Shown: positions 17,807-28,167, numbered from the stretch's first letter. The stretch is 64,000 nucleotides of DNA from an uncultured Lentibacter sp. (GCF_937123735.1 NZ_CAKZKL010000004.1:103206-167205); one strand, 5' to 3'. Translations and numbers: made by a program. The notes: generated from the letters alone by a model not told the origin.

Positions 17807-17833
17807 AAAAAGGAGGGCCGCAGAGGCCCCCCT
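17805..17833 (-). terminator. Intrinsic terminator of nrdJ
   Basis: Read leftward, a 9-bp stem with one mismatch (17825-17833 with 17811-17819) over a 5-base loop is followed by seven T's. It lies about 100 bases past the nrdJ stop and touches the ocd stop codon from the other side. Confidence 0.75.
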
Positions 17834-17929
17834 AAAGTTTCGCTATTCAGGCTCACTAATTGTTACCGCTCTAAGTTTTATGCCTGCGGCCTGAACGCGT
17901 CAGGGGCGAGCGCACCCGCCCCCTAACTC

Positions 17930-20900
17930 TCAGGAGCACCCAGAGGTCGCTCCACATGTGTTGCATTTCATGCAGGTGCCATTGCGCACCAACGTATAGT
18001 TGCCGCAATCGCCACAGGCTTCGCCCTCATAGCCTTGCATCTTTGCTTTGGTGCGCTCGTCCATCGTCATGGCTGTTGTGCTCGTGGTTGTCGCGAGCGT
18101 CTCACTTTGCACCACCACAGCTGGTGCCGAGGTTTCTGGCACCAATGTGTTGAGCGCGCTCACAGGGTCGCCCGAGGCCATGGCCATACCGCCAAAGCTC
18201 TGGCCGCCTTGCAACACAACGAGCTCTTGGGGCAGACGCTTGCGCAGGTAACCTGTTGAGCTGATCTGCTTGAGAACCTCAAGAGATTTGGACGAGGCGC
18301 TTTCGCTCATCTCCTTGATATTGCTCACACCTTCTTCCTCGCCGCGGCCAATGTCATCAAAGCTTGCACCAGAGGGTTTCACATGCGCCAGATCGGTGCG
18401 ATCCAGATAGCTGACAGCCAACTCGCGGAAAATATAGTCAAGGATCGACGTGGCATTCTTGATGCTGTCGTTGCCCTGAACCATGCCCGCTGGCTCGAAC
18501 TTTGTGAAGGTAAAGGCATCAACGAACTCCTCCAGCGGCACACCATACTGAAGGCCAACCGAGACAGCGATGGCGAAATTGTTCATCATTGCGCGGAAGC
18601 CAGCGCCCTCTTTGTGCATATCAATGAAGATCTCACCGAGAGAGCCGTCTTGGTATTCGCCCGTGCGCAGGTAAACCTTGTGCCCCCCCACAACCGCCTT
18701 CTGGGTATAGCCTTTGCGGCGCTCTGGCATTTTCTCGCGGTGCGATTTGACAACTTCTTTGACGATGATCTTCTCGACGATCTTCTCTGCCAAAACGGCC
18801 GCTTTCTCTTGGGCTGACCCGGTCTCGAGAATCTCGAGCGCCTCGTCATCGTCTTCCACCAAAGCAGAGGCCAAAGGCTGGCTGAGCTTGGAGCCGTCGC
18901 GGTAAAGCGCATTGGCCTTCACACCGAGCGACCATGACAGCTCGTAGGCTTTCTGACAGTCTTCAATGGTTGCGTCGTTTGCCATATTGATGGTTTTTGA
19001 AATCGCCCCAGAGATGAAGCTTTGAGCCGCCGCCATCATGTAAATATGCGCATTTACAGAGAGATAGCGCTTGCCCTTCTTGCCGCATGGGTTCGCACAG
19101 TCAAACACGCTGTAGTGCTCTTCCTTGAGGTGGGGCGCGCCTTCCAATGTCATGGTGCCGCAAACATGATCGTTCGCTGCGTCCACATCGGCCCGGGTGT
19201 ATCCAAGGTGCTTGAGCATATCAAAGGTCGGGTCGTTGAGCTTCTCCGTCGGAATCCCCAGGGTGCCCGTGCAGAACTCTTCGCCCAAAGTCCATTGGTT
19301 AAAGACAAAACGGATGTCAAAGGCCGTGCCCAAAGCCGCTTCCAGTTTATCCAGCTGCGCCTGGCCAAATCCGTGGCCGATCAGCGACGTGTGGTTGATC
19401 CCGGGCGCATTGCCCAGCGAGGCATGGCCCACCGCATAGGACACGATTTCCTCGATCTGCGCCGAGCCATAGCCCAACTTTTCAAGCGCGGCGGGAACAG
19501 ACTGGTTGATGATCTTGAAATAGCCCCCACCAGCAAGCTTCTTGAACTTCACCAGCGCGAAGTCTGGCTCGATGCCCGTGGTGTCGCAGTCCATGACAAG
19601 GCCGATTGTGCCGGTCGGTGCAATCACCGATACCTGCGCGTTGCGATAGCCGTGCTTCTCACCCAGCTTCAACGCTTCATCCCAAACCGCCATGGCCAGC
19701 TCAACCATGGTGCTGTCAGGGCAGTTGGCCAGATCAAGCGGAACAGGCTTCACCTCCAGGTTCTCATACCCCTCTGTCGCGCCGTAAGCGGCGTTGCGGT
19801 GGTTGCGAATGACGCGCAGCATGTGCTCGCGGTTGCGCTCATAGCCAGCAAAGGCCCCAAGCTCGCCCGCCATCTCGGCCGATGTGGCATAAGACACACC
19901 CGTCATGATCGCGGTGAGCGCTGCACCAATGGCACGGCCCTCGGCGCTGTCATACCCAAGCCCCAGGTTCATCAAGAGCCCGCCGATGTTGGCATAGCCA
20001 AGGCCCAGCGTGCGGAAATCATAAGAGCGCTGCGCGATCTCCTTGGACGGGAATTGCGCCATCATCACAGAGATTTCCAGCGTCACAGTCCAAAGGCGCG
20101 TGGCGTGCATGTAATCTTCTGTCTGAAACTTGCCGTCTTCCAGGAAGGTCAGCAGGTTCATCGAGGCAAGGTTACAGGCCGTGTCATCGAGGAACATATA
20201 CTCAGAACATGGGTTTGATCCGCGGATCTCGCCATCTTCGGGGCATGTGTGCCATTCGTTCACAGTGTCATGAAACTGGATGCCGGGATCAGCACAAGCC
20301 CAGGCTGCGTGGCCGACATCTTCCCAAAGCTTGCGGGCTTTGATGGTTTTGGCAACCGAGCCGTCTGTGCGGCGGATGAGCTCCCAATCCGCATCATCCT
20401 TCACTGCCTTGAGGAAGGCGTTGGTGACACGGATAGAGTTGTTGGAGTTCTGGCCCGAAACAGATGCGTAGGCCTCTGAGTCCCAGTCGGTGTCGTAAGT
20501 CGGGAACTCGATGGAGCCAAAGCCCTGCTTTGCATAGTCCAGCACGCGCTTGACGTATGTTTCTGGAATATGGACCTTTTTTGCCCCGCGAATAGCGGCT
20601 TTCAGCAATTCGTTTTTCTTGGGATCAACGGAATCTTCGGTTGAGCCGTCCCAAGCGCGGATGGCTGCAAAGATCTCGTTGAGCTTTTCTTCATGCAGCT
20701 TGGAGCCGGCAACGATAGAGGCAACCTTCTGCTCTTCCTTAACCTTCCAGTTGATGTATTCTTCAATATCCGGGTGGTCGGCATCGACGATGACCATCTT
20801 GGCCGCACGGCGCGTTGTGCCACCGGATTTGATCGCTCCGGCGGCGCGATCACCGATCTTGAGGAAGCCCATGAGGCCGGAAGACTTCCCGCCGCCCGAG

Positions 20901-21613
20901 AGCGCTTCGTTGGAGGCGCGCAGGTGGCTGAAGTTTGTGCCCGTGCCCGAGCCGTATTTGAAGAGCCGCGCCTCGCGCACCCAAAGGTCCATGATGCCGC
21001 CGTCCCCCACGAGGTCATCCTTGACCGACTGGATAAAGCAGGCGTGCGGCTGTGGGTGTTCGTAGGCTGAGGAAGACTTGGTCAGCTCGCCTGTTTTGTA
21101 GTCTACATAGTGGTGGCCCTGGCCCGGCCCGTCGATTCCGTAGGCCCAATGCAGGCCCGTGTTAAACCACTGCGGCGAATTGGGCGCAGCACGTTGTGTC
21201 GCAAGCATGAAGCGCATCTCGTCAAAATAGGCGCTGGCGTCTTCTTCGGTGGAGAAATACCCGCCTTTCCAGCCCCAGTAGGCCCATGCGCCGGCCAGCC
21301 GGTCAAAGACTTGTTTGGCAGAAATCTCGCCTGTCTTTTCGGTTGTTTCGGAGGTTGGAACCGAGCGCCAGAGAAACTCAGGCACATCCTTTTCCTTCAC
21401 CTTTTTCATTTTGACCGGCACGCCCGCCTTGCGGAAATATTTCTGCGCAATCACATCAGACGCGACTTGGCTCCATTGCTTTGGCACCTCAACATCATCG
21501 AGCTTGAAAACGATCGTCCCATCCGGATTGCGAATTTCTGAACTGGTCTTCACAAATTCGACGCCTGCGTAAGCGTCTTTTCCTGCCTCGGTGAATTTTC
21601 TTTCGATTTTCAT
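17930..21613 (-). CDS. nrdJ: Vitamin B12-dependent (class II) ribonucleotide reductase
   Basis: Reduces ribonucleotides to deoxyribonucleotides using adenosylcobalamin, with no oxygen requirement. The 1227-residue length is normal for the large NrdJ form. Visible are the [12 protein letters not shown] cysteine segment, the [20 protein letters not shown] active-site block, a TSCPD-type domain after about residue 930 ([18 protein letters not shown]) and a C-terminal cysteine cluster [10 protein letters not shown] / CMKCNTCG probably binding zinc and serving in reductant transfer. The ATG has AAGG upstream. It stands alone, between a long 730-base upstream region and its own terminator. I saw no cobalamin riboswitch; a possible NrdR site is noted at 21816. 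Confidence 0.95.
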   Translation of the reverse strand: MKIERKFTEAGKDAYAGVEFVKTSSEIRNPDGTIVFKLDDVEVPKQWSQVASDVIAQKYFRKAGVPVKMKKVKEKDVPEFLWRSVPTSETTEKTGEISAKQVFDRLAGAWAYWGWKGGYFSTEEDASAYFDEMRFMLATQRAAPNSPQWFNTGLHWAYGIDGPGQGHHYVDYKTGELTKSSSAYEHPQPHACFIQSVKDDLVGDGGIMDLWVREARLFKYGSGTGTNFSHLRASNEALSGGGKSSGLMGFLKIGDRAAGAIKSGGTTRRAAKMVIVDADHPDIEEYINWKVKEEQKVASIVAGSKLHEEKLNEIFAAIRAWDGSTEDSVDPKKNELLKAAIRGAKKVHIPETYVKRVLDYAKQGFGSIEFPTYDTDWDSEAYASVSGQNSNNSIRVTNAFLKAVKDDADWELIRRTDGSVAKTIKARKLWEDVGHAAWACADPGIQFHDTVNEWHTCPEDGEIRGSNPCSEYMFLDDTACNLASMNLLTFLEDGKFQTEDYMHATRLWTVTLEISVMMAQFPSKEIAQRSYDFRTLGLGYANIGGLLMNLGLGYDSAEGRAIGAALTAIMTGVSYATSAEMAGELGAFAGYERNREHMLRVIRNHRNAAYGATEGYENLEVKPVPLDLANCPDSTMVELAMAVWDEALKLGEKHGYRNAQVSVIAPTGTIGLVMDCDTTGIEPDFALVKFKKLAGGGYFKIINQSVPAALEKLGYGSAQIEEIVSYAVGHASLGNAPGINHTSLIGHGFGQAQLDKLEAALGTAFDIRFVFNQWTLGEEFCTGTLGIPTEKLNDPTFDMLKHLGYTRADVDAANDHVCGTMTLEGAPHLKEEHYSVFDCANPCGKKGKRYLSVNAHIYMMAAAQSFISGAISKTINMANDATIEDCQKAYELSWSLGVKANALYRDGSKLSQPLASALVEDDDEALEILETGSAQEKAAVLAEKIVEKIIVKEVVKSHREKMPERRKGYTQKAVVGGHKVYLRTGEYQDGSLGEIFIDMHKEGAGFRAMMNNFAIAVSVGLQYGVPLEEFVDAFTFTKFEPAGMVQGNDSIKNATSILDYIFRELAVSYLDRTDLAHVKPSGASFDDIGRGEEEGVSNIKEMSESASSKSLEVLKQISSTGYLRKRLPQELVVLQGGQSFGGMAMASGDPVSALNTLVPETSAPAVVVQSETLATTTSTTAMTMDERTKAKMQGYEGEACGDCGNYTLVRNGTCMKCNTCGATSGCS

Positions 21614-21815
21614 AGCTCTACCTTGCCCTCTGTGCCTGTCTTGCGACTCTTCGTTTCGAATACAGCGCCTTGCCCCACATGGGGGGTGGTCTCTGCTGTC
21701 AAAGTGCCAGAATGGAAGACAAACGACCTGCCCCGCGCGGGCTGTTCTCCGCGCAGATTTGTCAGCGCACCGAAATGCAATGTCCGTGACGATACCTGTC
21801 TTCGCCTGGCTTTAG

Positions 21816-21880
21816 ACCCTATATCTTGTGGTCCTTGGCTCGACCCCCACAATCTGGCGTATTTTCTCGCCTTAGGTCAA
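21816..21880 (-). promoter_or_regulatory. Candidate nrdJ promoter with NrdR-like boxes
   Basis: On the minus strand TTGACC (21880-21875) is followed, 18 bases on, by CAGATT, a weak -10 match. The -10 lies inside CCAGATTGTGG (21857-21847), and a second, better site ACCACAAGATATAGGGT (21832-21816) lies 28 bases away centre to centre. Both resemble NrdR boxes (consensus near ACACAATATATTGTGT), which fits repression of a reductase gene. The spacing is not the usual three turns, so this remains tentative. Confidence 0.4.
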
Positions 21881-22297
21881 CGGAAACTTTTCAAAAAATT
21901 TTCCATTTATCGGTTGACGAAATGCCAGAGCGAGCGGCGGCAAGACGTGCAGGTGATTCATCCCCAATTGGTTAATGAGAGCCCAGAAGCGGGACCACGC
22001 CTGGTACACTCACGAAAGCCTTTTCTTTTTGCAGGTTTAGCCCGCCACAGGCATGGATGGGGCCTCAGGAGGGCCGATTTATACACGCCTAGGGATAACT
22101 TCCGTGCTGTCTAAAGCATCTTTAGATAGAAGTCGGAGTGCCGTATGATTTTTCGGGGAAAGGCCAGAATTGGCATGACGTCCGCCCCGCAGCGCGGCAC
22201 AACGAGACCGAATCTCTGTTGGAATAGAAACCCAGTGTCAGCCCGCCACCAAGCACACATGCCCGGCGCAACGCAGTTCGCTGCGCAAAAACGCAAA
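21881..22297. other. Non-coding stretch between nrdJ promoter region and tRNA-Pro terminator
   Basis: Together with the nrdJ leader this is about 730 bases without a supported gene. Short open frames on both strands lack ribosome sites and family motifs. I checked by eye for a cobalamin riboswitch (conserved B12 box) and found none. Nothing else was recognised. Confidence 0.5.
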
Positions 22298-22324
22298 CGA
22301 GCCGCTGCAAAATGCAGAGGCTCG
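22298..22324 (-). terminator. Terminator after tRNA-Pro
   Basis: Nested stems CGAGCC / GGCTCG (22298-22303 / 22319-22324) with an inner CTGCA / TGCAG pair, followed on the minus strand by TTTGCGTTTTT. It is placed 20 bases beyond the tRNA 3' end. Confidence 0.7.
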
Positions 22325-22343
22325 CTTTGACGATAAAGATGAA

Positions 22344-22420
22344 TGGTCGGGACGGTAAGATTCGAACTTACGACCCCCTGTACCCAAAACAGGTGCGCTA
22401 CCAGGCTGCGCTACGCCCCG
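22344..22420 (-). tRNA. tRNA-Pro (TGG)
   Basis: A 77-base gene with acceptor arms CGGGGCG / CGTCCCG, D-arm GCGC-AGCCTGGTA-GCGC, anticodon stem-loop CCTGT-TTTGGGT-ACAGG (anticodon TGG), T-arm GTAAG-TTCGAAT-CTTAC and encoded CCA. It lies just downstream of zapA on the same strand. Confidence 0.96.
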
Positions 22421-22482
22421 GACCGAGCGCTTCTATAAGCGGCTTCTCCTAGGCTTGTAAATACGAAAACGGCCAGAAATCA

Positions 22483-22893
22483 CTATGTCTTCAAAGTTTT
22501 CTTGTTTGCCCGCTCTTCCAGCGCGCCAGCAACAGATTCTGCGCGCGCCGCCAACTCGGCCAGTGTATCCGTGAGCGCCTCAGGAACCACGGGCACCTCT
22601 ACGCGCTCCGGCTCAGGGGTGGGCATCCGGCTGAGACGCGCAATCTCGCCTTCCAGCTCGCTGATCCGCGCATCTCGCAGCTTGAGCTTGTCTTCCAGAC
22701 CGGCCGTTCTGTCAGCCAGCATAAGACCCGCCATCAACAACATGCGCGGCTCCGGGAGCCGTCCGATCTGGTTTGTGAGCGCTGTCGCTTCCGCATCCAA
22801 CATGGCCGCGGCACTGTGGAGATAGTGCTCTTCCCCCTCCTGACAGGCCACCTCAAAGCTGCGCCCGCCGATTTCGATCTTGATTTCCGGCAT
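22483..22893 (-). CDS. zapA: Cell division protein ZapA
   Basis: A 136-residue ZapA homologue: an N-terminal FtsZ-binding head (MPEIKIEIGGRSFEVAC, then the EEHYLHSAAAMLDAEA helix, about 1-35) followed by a long coiled-coil (about 40-95) and a variable tail. ZapA cross-links FtsZ filaments at the septum. The start overlaps the stop of the coiled-coil gene by one base (TGATG), so the pair is coupled. The tail rich in Pro and Glu (about 88-105) is longer than in E. coli ZapA. Confidence 0.88.
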   Translation of the reverse strand: MPEIKIEIGGRSFEVACQEGEEHYLHSAAAMLDAEATALTNQIGRLPEPRMLLMAGLMLADRTAGLEDKLKLRDARISELEGEIARLSRMPTPEPERVEVPVVPEALTDTLAELAARAESVAGALEERANKKTLKT

Positions 22894-23390
22894 CAGAGCT
22901 CCTCCTCGAGTTTGGGTAGCTCAGCGCTTAGAGCAAGCCCGATCGTTTCCGCAATGGCCTCTGCCTCGGCTTTTTCGACCGCGCTGCTGGCGCGCAGGGC
23001 CTCAAGCTCAGCCATCATGGCTTTGTTGATGAGATGCGGATCACCCACGCCCTTCTCATTGGCCTCTCGCAGCGCCGCATTGGAGCTGCGCAACTGTGCA
23101 TTGGCGGCGCGCAAGCGCTGCATCTCCATATCCAGCTTTGCGGTGGCCATGCGCTGACTTTCCAACTCGGTTTCCAGAGTCGATTGAGCGCTCTCGAACT
23201 TTTCGCGCATTTTCTTGTTGCGCTCTTCGAGCTGCGCGCTGGCAAGCCTTTCCTCTTCCAAGGCAGCTTGCACCTGCGAAAGCCCGTCGCCTTCTGGCGC
23301 GTCAGGCTGCGGCTCATAAGCCTCGGCCGCGCGCCCGATACGGTCAAGCGCCGCAGTGATACGGCGCTCCAGCTCTTCTATTTCACTCAT
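22893..23390 (-). CDS. Coiled-coil hypothetical protein upstream of zapA
   Basis: A 165-residue protein that is almost entirely coiled coil (about 45-125: many Glu, Arg, Leu heptads such as QVQAALEEERLASAQLEERN), with a short N-terminal helix MSEIEELERRITAALDRIGR. The ATG 8 bases after GAGG is chosen over a GTG two codons earlier. Coupled to zapA by a one-base overlap, so a partner role at the division site (ZapB- or ZapC-like) is a reasonable inference from context, not from sequence. It is divergent from tkt. No enzymatic motif is seen. Confidence 0.75.
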   Translation of the reverse strand: MSEIEELERRITAALDRIGRAAEAYEPQPDAPEGDGLSQVQAALEEERLASAQLEERNKKMREKFESAQSTLETELESQRMATAKLDMEMQRLRAANAQLRSSNAALREANEKGVGDPHLINKAMMAELEALRASSAVEKAEAEAIAETIGLALSAELPKLEEEL

Positions 23391-23591
23391 CTGCACATCC
23401 TCAATACGCGTGCCCTTTGTTTATTTTGCTTCGCTGCTACGAATCAAACAGCCCCTCTTCTGAGTGGCCTGAGCAAAAGTTTAGGCCATATTTTCCTGAT
23501 TTGCACCTCTCTGAACAAAACCACATTTGCCTCTGGGCCACAGGCTGGTAAAGACCCAGATGAAACTCTGTCATGAAATGAGGACAAAGCC

Positions 23592-25607
23592 TTGGATATT
23601 GCCGCTCTCCGCGCCGCCAACCCCGATCACTGGATGCGCGCTGCCGCCATCCGCGCACTCACTCTGGATGCTGTCAGCGCAGCCAATTCGGGCCATTCCG
23701 GAATGCCCATGGGCATGGCAGATGTTGCGACGGTGCTCTATGAGAAACACCTGAAGTTTGATGCCAAAGCCCCCGATTGGCCTGATCGCGACCGCTTTAT
23801 TCTGTCCGCAGGGCACGGCTCCATGCTGCTTTACGCGCTGTTGCATCTGACCGGCTATGAAGACATGACACTGGAGCAGGTGAAAAATTTCCGCCAATGG
23901 GGCGCCATTACGGCGGGCCACCCTGAATATGGCCACGCCAAGGGCATTGAAACCACCACAGGCCCTCTCGGCCAGGGCATTGCCAATGCGGTGGGCTTTG
24001 CGCTTGCCGAAGAAATCCAGCGCGCCCGCTATGGCCGGAAGGTCGTTGATCACCATACCTATGTCATCGCCGGTGATGGCTGTCTCATGGAAGGGATCAG
24101 CCAGGAAGCCATCACCCTCGCGGGTCGTCAGCGGCTGGGGAAGCTCATTGTATTCTGGGACAACAACAACATCACCATTGACGGCACCGTAGAGCTATCA
24201 GACCGCACCAACCAACCGCAGCGCTTCAAATCAGCGGGCTGGCATGTGATCGAAATTGACGGTCATGACCCTGTTGCCATTGATGCGGCCATCACCAAGG
24301 CCAAGACAACCAACAAACCCAGCATGATCGCCTGCAAAACTCATATCGCCCTCGGCCACGCAGCGCAGGATACCTCAAAGGGTCATGGCGCGCTCACAGA
24401 TGCTACACAGCTTTCTGATGCCAAGGCGGTCTACGGCTGGACGGGGGGGCCATTTGAGGTTCCTGCCCAGATCAAGGCAGACTGGGAAGAGATCGGCACA
24501 CGCGGCGCAGAGGAGCGGACAGCCTGGGAAGCCCGCTTTGCCACCCTCTCAGGGCGCAAACAAGAAGACTTCAACCGCGCATTGGCGCGTGAGGTGCCCA
24601 AGAAGCTTTCTGCCACCATCAAAGCGCTCAAAAAACAAATTTCAGAAGATGCACCCAAAGTCGCAACGCGCAAATCTTCGGAAATGGTGCTGGAGGTGGT
24701 CAACCCGATCATGTCTGAAACTGTGGGCGGTTCAGCCGATCTCACCGGCTCCAACAACACCAAAACCGGCGATCTGGGCACGCATGACATCGACAATCGC
24801 AAAGGCCGCTACATCTACTATGGCATTCGCGAACATGCCATGGCTGCGGCGATGAACGGCATGGTGCTACACGGGGGCGTGCGTGCCTATGGCGGCACCT
24901 TCTTTACCTTCACCGATTACGCCCGCCCCTCGATGCGTCTGGCGTCCCTGATGAAGATTCCCACAGTCTTTGTTATGACCCATGACAGCATTGGCGTGGG
25001 TGAAGACGGGCCGACACACCAACCTGTTGAGCATCTCGCCATTTGCCGCGCCACGCCCAATAGCTACACCTTCCGCCCCTGCGATACGGTGGAAACGGCA
25101 GAGGCTTGGGAAATCGCGCTCAGCGCCAAAGAGACCCCATCTGTCTTGGCCCTCACGCGCCAGGGCCTGCCAACATTGCGCAAAGAGCACAAGCTGAAGA
25201 ACCTCACAGCCCAGGGCGCTTATGTCATGGCCGAGGCCACGGGCAAGCGAGAGGTGATCTTGATGGCCACCGGCTCTGAGGTTTCTATTGCCATGGAGGC
25301 GCGCACAATCCTGGAGGCGGAAGGGATTGGAACCCGCGTTGTTTCTATGCCCTGCCTCGAGCTTTTTGAGCAGCAAGATGAAGCCTATCGCCGCAAGATC
25401 CTGCCCGCAGGCCCCGTGCGTGTCGCTGTGGAAGCCGCAGCCCGCCTTGGCTGGGACCGCTGGCTGACAGGTGAGCGTGGCAAAGCTGGCAAAGCCGCCT
25501 TTATCGGCATGGAAAGCTTTGGCGCTTCGGCGCCTGCCGAGCTGTTGTTCGAAAAATTCGGTCTCACCGCCGAGGCTGTTGCCCAACAGGCCAAAGCCCT
25601 TCTGTGA
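23592..25607 (+). CDS. tkt: Transketolase
   Basis: A 671-residue thiamine-diphosphate enzyme of the pentose phosphate pathway. Motifs in order: [27 protein letters not shown], the ThDP/metal site [13 protein letters not shown] (about 155-167) with [10 protein letters not shown], then the pyrimidine-domain [13 protein letters not shown] and [15 protein letters not shown]. The start is TTG ([14 protein letters not shown]), 7 bases after AGGA; the next in-frame ATG would remove the conserved first helix. Complete and typical in length. It is followed by its own terminator, and gap lies 1.3 kb downstream, so sugar-phosphate enzymes cluster here. Confidence 0.95.
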   Translation: MDIAALRAANPDHWMRAAAIRALTLDAVSAANSGHSGMPMGMADVATVLYEKHLKFDAKAPDWPDRDRFILSAGHGSMLLYALLHLTGYEDMTLEQVKNFRQWGAITAGHPEYGHAKGIETTTGPLGQGIANAVGFALAEEIQRARYGRKVVDHHTYVIAGDGCLMEGISQEAITLAGRQRLGKLIVFWDNNNITIDGTVELSDRTNQPQRFKSAGWHVIEIDGHDPVAIDAAITKAKTTNKPSMIACKTHIALGHAAQDTSKGHGALTDATQLSDAKAVYGWTGGPFEVPAQIKADWEEIGTRGAEERTAWEARFATLSGRKQEDFNRALAREVPKKLSATIKALKKQISEDAPKVATRKSSEMVLEVVNPIMSETVGGSADLTGSNNTKTGDLGTHDIDNRKGRYIYYGIREHAMAAAMNGMVLHGGVRAYGGTFFTFTDYARPSMRLASLMKIPTVFVMTHDSIGVGEDGPTHQPVEHLAICRATPNSYTFRPCDTVETAEAWEIALSAKETPSVLALTRQGLPTLRKEHKLKNLTAQGAYVMAEATGKREVILMATGSEVSIAMEARTILEAEGIGTRVVSMPCLELFEQQDEAYRRKILPAGPVRVAVEAAARLGWDRWLTGERGKAGKAAFIGMESFGASAPAELLFEKFGLTAEAVAQQAKALL

Positions 25608-25619
25608 CCTCAAACAAGG

Positions 25620-25646
25620 GGGGCGCTTTGCGCCCCTCTCCTTTTT
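25620..25646 (+). terminator. Intrinsic terminator of tkt
   Basis: A 7-bp perfect stem GGGGCGC / GCGCCCC (25620-25626 / 25630-25636) with TTT loop, then CTCTCCTTTTT, 12 bases after the tkt stop. Confidence 0.75.
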
Positions 25647-25724
25647 GCGCCCGCAACGAGGCGCGCTCCAAAGCTGGCACGACCACAGCAGCGCCGCAAA
25701 GCAAGCCATCGGTGCATGACACAA

Positions 25725-25753
25725 AAAAGGCCGCCCTCGGGTGGGTCAGGCCT
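25725..25753 (-). terminator. Terminator overlapping the DUF808 gene end
   Basis: Read leftward, AAGGCC / GGCCTT arms with GC-rich interior are followed by a run of six T's. The stem includes the stop codon of the DUF808 gene. Confidence 0.6.
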
Positions 25754-26711
25754 TGGAGCCTGTCAGCCTCTTCCAGAGCGGAGTCACCAGCTTAAGTCCC
25801 GGCGGCACCAAAAGCAGCCCGAGCAGAAAGCCGAAAACCCCATCCATCAGAGCCGTGAACGCCCAACTCAGCAAGTTCAGCGGCCCTCCCAGAGAGCTTG
25901 CCAGCCAAACGGCCCACTCTTTCACAAAATCCGACGGGCCATGCAGCCCCAATGTATGCAGCGCATGCAAGATGATGGAGCCACCCACCCAGAGCATCGC
26001 CGCCGTGCCCACAACCGTGAGCCCCCACAGGAACTTCGGCATCGCCCGCACAAGCGCCCGGCCAAACTGCCGTGTCACCGAGAAACGGCCCGTTTGAGCC
26101 ATGTGCAGGCCCAGATCATCGGCTTTGACAATCAGCGCAACCGCACCATAGACGGCCACGGTGATCATCACCGCCACCGCCGCCAAAGTTGCGGCCTCCA
26201 TCCAGAACCCTGTCTTGGGAATTGCGGCAAGCGCAATGGTCATGATTTCCGCTGAGAGAATAAAATCTGTCTTGATGGCCCCTTGGGCGCGCTCCTCTTC
26301 AAGGTGGGCCGGGTCATCGATGATGGGCTCCCCCCCGGTCTCGACATGATGGGAGATCCAGCCAAGGCTATGGGCGATTTTCTCAGCGCCCTCAAAGCAA
26401 AGATAGGCGCCCCCCAGCATCAGCAAAGGCGCGATGGCCCAGGGCGCAAAGTGATTGAGTGCCAGCCCAGCGGGCAAAAGAAAGAGCAATTTGTTGATCA
26501 TCGAGCCACGGGCGATCCGCCAGATGATTGGCAGTTCGCGATCGGCGGAAAATCCATGCACATATTTGGGCGTCACCGCGGCATCATCAATCATGGCCCC
26601 CGCCGCCTTCGCACCGGCTTTTGCCGCCTGCCCGATCACATCATCCACCGAGGCCGCAGCCACTTTGGCAATGGCTGCCACATCATCCAACAAGGCCAAC
26701 AAGCCACTCAT
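25746..26711 (-). CDS. DUF808 family inner-membrane protein (YedI-like)
   Basis: A 321-residue protein starting MSGLLALLDDVAAIAKVAAASVDDVIGQ, the hallmark start of the DUF808/YedI family, followed by AAVTPKYVHGFSADRELPIIWRI (about 45-67) and six or so transmembrane helices. Length fits the family. Its role is unknown; no catalytic residues are evident. The ATG has GAGG 6 bases upstream. It sits alone between tkt and gap on the opposite strand, so it is not part of the sugar-phosphate set. Confidence 0.85.
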   Translation of the reverse strand: MSGLLALLDDVAAIAKVAAASVDDVIGQAAKAGAKAAGAMIDDAAVTPKYVHGFSADRELPIIWRIARGSMINKLLFLLPAGLALNHFAPWAIAPLLMLGGAYLCFEGAEKIAHSLGWISHHVETGGEPIIDDPAHLEEERAQGAIKTDFILSAEIMTIALAAIPKTGFWMEAATLAAVAVMITVAVYGAVALIVKADDLGLHMAQTGRFSVTRQFGRALVRAMPKFLWGLTVVGTAAMLWVGGSIILHALHTLGLHGPSDFVKEWAVWLASSLGGPLNLLSWAFTALMDGVFGFLLGLLLVPPGLKLVTPLWKRLTGSKA

Positions 26712-26894
26712 ACGTCACCTCTTATCGCTGATCCGATGGTGACAGCCCGGCAAAAAATGCGCAACCGGGAATACAAAAAGCCGCCCTCGAGCAGGTTTAA
26801 CGCTAACAGGAGCGGGATTTCGCCCCGCCCCCCCTTTCGGCGAAGCGCTGGCCTCGCTATGAGCATGGCAGTTAATCGCGCAAGGAGAGACGAG

Positions 26895-27893
26895 ATGACC
26901 ATCACCGTGGGAATCAATGGCTTTGGCCGTATCGGCCGCTGTACGCTTTCACATATCGCGGCGTCCGGCCGCGAGGATGTCAAGGTTGTGAAAGTGAATG
27001 CAACGGGCCCCCTGGAGACAGCGGCACATCTGATCAAATACGACTCCGTTCATGGCCGCTTTCCCAATGAGGTCAAGATCGGTGAGCGGATGATGGATCT
27101 GGGTGCCGGAGAGATGGAAATGTTCTCCACCTATGACATGAATGCGCTCGATTGGTCGGGTGTGGACGTGGTTTTGGAGTGCACCGGCCAGTTCAATGAC
27201 GGGGAAAAGGCCAAGGCCCATCTTGCGCGCGGCGCAAAGAAAGTGCTCCTGTCGGCCCCCGGCAAAAACGTGGACCGCACGATTGTTTACGGTGTCAACA
27301 ATGCTGCTCTTGAAGCCGGTCACACCATGGTCTCCAACGGGTCTTGCACCACAAATTGCCTTGCCCCCGTGGCCAAAGCGCTCAATGACGCTGTCGGTAT
27401 CGAAAGCGGGATCATGACAACAATCCATGCTTACACCGGCGATCAACCAACCTTGGACCGCCGCCACAAAGACCTCTACCGCGCCCGCGCTGCGGCGATG
27501 AGCATGATTCCCACATCCACAGGTGCCGCCAAAGCGCTTGGTGAGGTGCTGCCCGAGCTTGCCGGCAAGCTCGATGGCTCGGCCATTCGCGTGCCAACGC
27601 CAAACGTCAGCGCCGTCGATCTGACCTTTCAGGCGGGCAAGGATGTGAGCGAAGCCGATATCAACGAAATTCTGCGCGCCGCGGCCGAAGGGCCTATGAA
27701 AGGCGTTCTGGGTTATGAGGATGCGCCGCTTGTCTCCACCGATTTCAACCACACGGAAGAAAGCTCGATCGTCGCCCCGGCCCAAACCCGAGTTGTCGGC
27801 CGCCGCCTCGTGCGGGTATTGGCCTGGTATGACAACGAGTGGGGCTTTAGCTGCCGTATGGCCGATGTCGCCGCCATGATGGGCCGTCTCTGA
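26895..27893 (+). CDS. gap: Type I glyceraldehyde-3-phosphate dehydrogenase
   Basis: A 332-residue GAPDH, acting in glycolysis or gluconeogenesis. NAD(P)-binding GINGFGRIGR (7-16), catalytic SNGSCTTNC with Cys151, IHAYTGDQ, PTSTGAAKA and the C-terminal WYDNEWGFSCRM are all present. One deviation stands out: after the second strand the usual Asn-Asp that contacts the adenosine ribose is Asn-Ala (VNATGP, about 34-39), which could relax NAD preference toward NADP. AAGGAGAG provides a strong ribosome site. A terminator follows at 27951, then a tiny membrane-protein gene. Confidence 0.93.
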   Translation: MTITVGINGFGRIGRCTLSHIAASGREDVKVVKVNATGPLETAAHLIKYDSVHGRFPNEVKIGERMMDLGAGEMEMFSTYDMNALDWSGVDVVLECTGQFNDGEKAKAHLARGAKKVLLSAPGKNVDRTIVYGVNNAALEAGHTMVSNGSCTTNCLAPVAKALNDAVGIESGIMTTIHAYTGDQPTLDRRHKDLYRARAAAMSMIPTSTGAAKALGEVLPELAGKLDGSAIRVPTPNVSAVDLTFQAGKDVSEADINEILRAAAEGPMKGVLGYEDAPLVSTDFNHTEESSIVAPAQTRVVGRRLVRVLAWYDNEWGFSCRMADVAAMMGRL

Positions 27894-27950
27894 ACAGGGC
27901 GTTTTCCGGGCCACCGCCGCCCGACCCGCCGACAAGCTTTGTTGCGCTGC

Positions 27951-27988
27951 GCGCTCCTGTGAGGCATATCTTGCAGGAGCGCATTTTT
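27951..27988 (+). terminator. Hairpin terminator after gap
   Basis: A 9-bp stem GCGCTCCTG / CAGGAGCGC (27951-27959 / 27974-27982) with a 14-base loop is followed by ATTTTTAA. It lies between gap and the 47-residue protein gene, so the latter relies on read-through or its own promoter. Confidence 0.65.
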
Positions 27989-28010
27989 AACAAGTTATGG
28001 AAGAAACGGT

Positions 28011-28154
28011 ATGAACACTCCAATCTCGATCGGCCTCGGGCTGATGATTGTCGCGCTTTTGTGTCTGGATATGTTCTTCTTCAACTGGGGCGGAACCATA
28101 TTTCTGTTGCGCAAATTGTCGGGCCTGATCGAGTGGATGGCCTTCTGGCGCTAG
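28011..28154 (+). CDS. Small membrane protein, 47 residues
   Basis: ATG to TAG encodes MNTPISIGLGLMIVALLCLD, then MFFFNWGGTIFLLRKLSGLI, ending EWMAFWR. There is one transmembrane segment (about 8-24) and an amphipathic C-terminal helix with a Trp/Arg end. The sequence looks strongly protein-like (hydrophobic run, basic-aromatic end) and I recall similar short proteins after gap in Rhodobacterales, though this was not checked. The only upstream purine-rich stretch is GGAAG. The gene ends 14 bases before the converging coaD stop. Function unknown. Confidence 0.6.
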   Translation: MNTPISIGLGLMIVALLCLDMFFFNWGGTIFLLRKLSGLIEWMAFWR

Positions 28155-28167
28155 GCGTTCTGGCTGC

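Noticed and set aside
21614..22343. Cobalamin riboswitch before nrdJ
   Set aside because: The B12 box and its compensating stem could not be found on either strand; B12-dependent reductases are often not riboswitch-controlled.
22421..22482. Expected place of 6S RNA next to zapA, as in other proteobacteria
   Set aside because: Only 62 bases lie between zapA and tRNA-Pro, too short for 6S RNA, and no suitable fold is seen.
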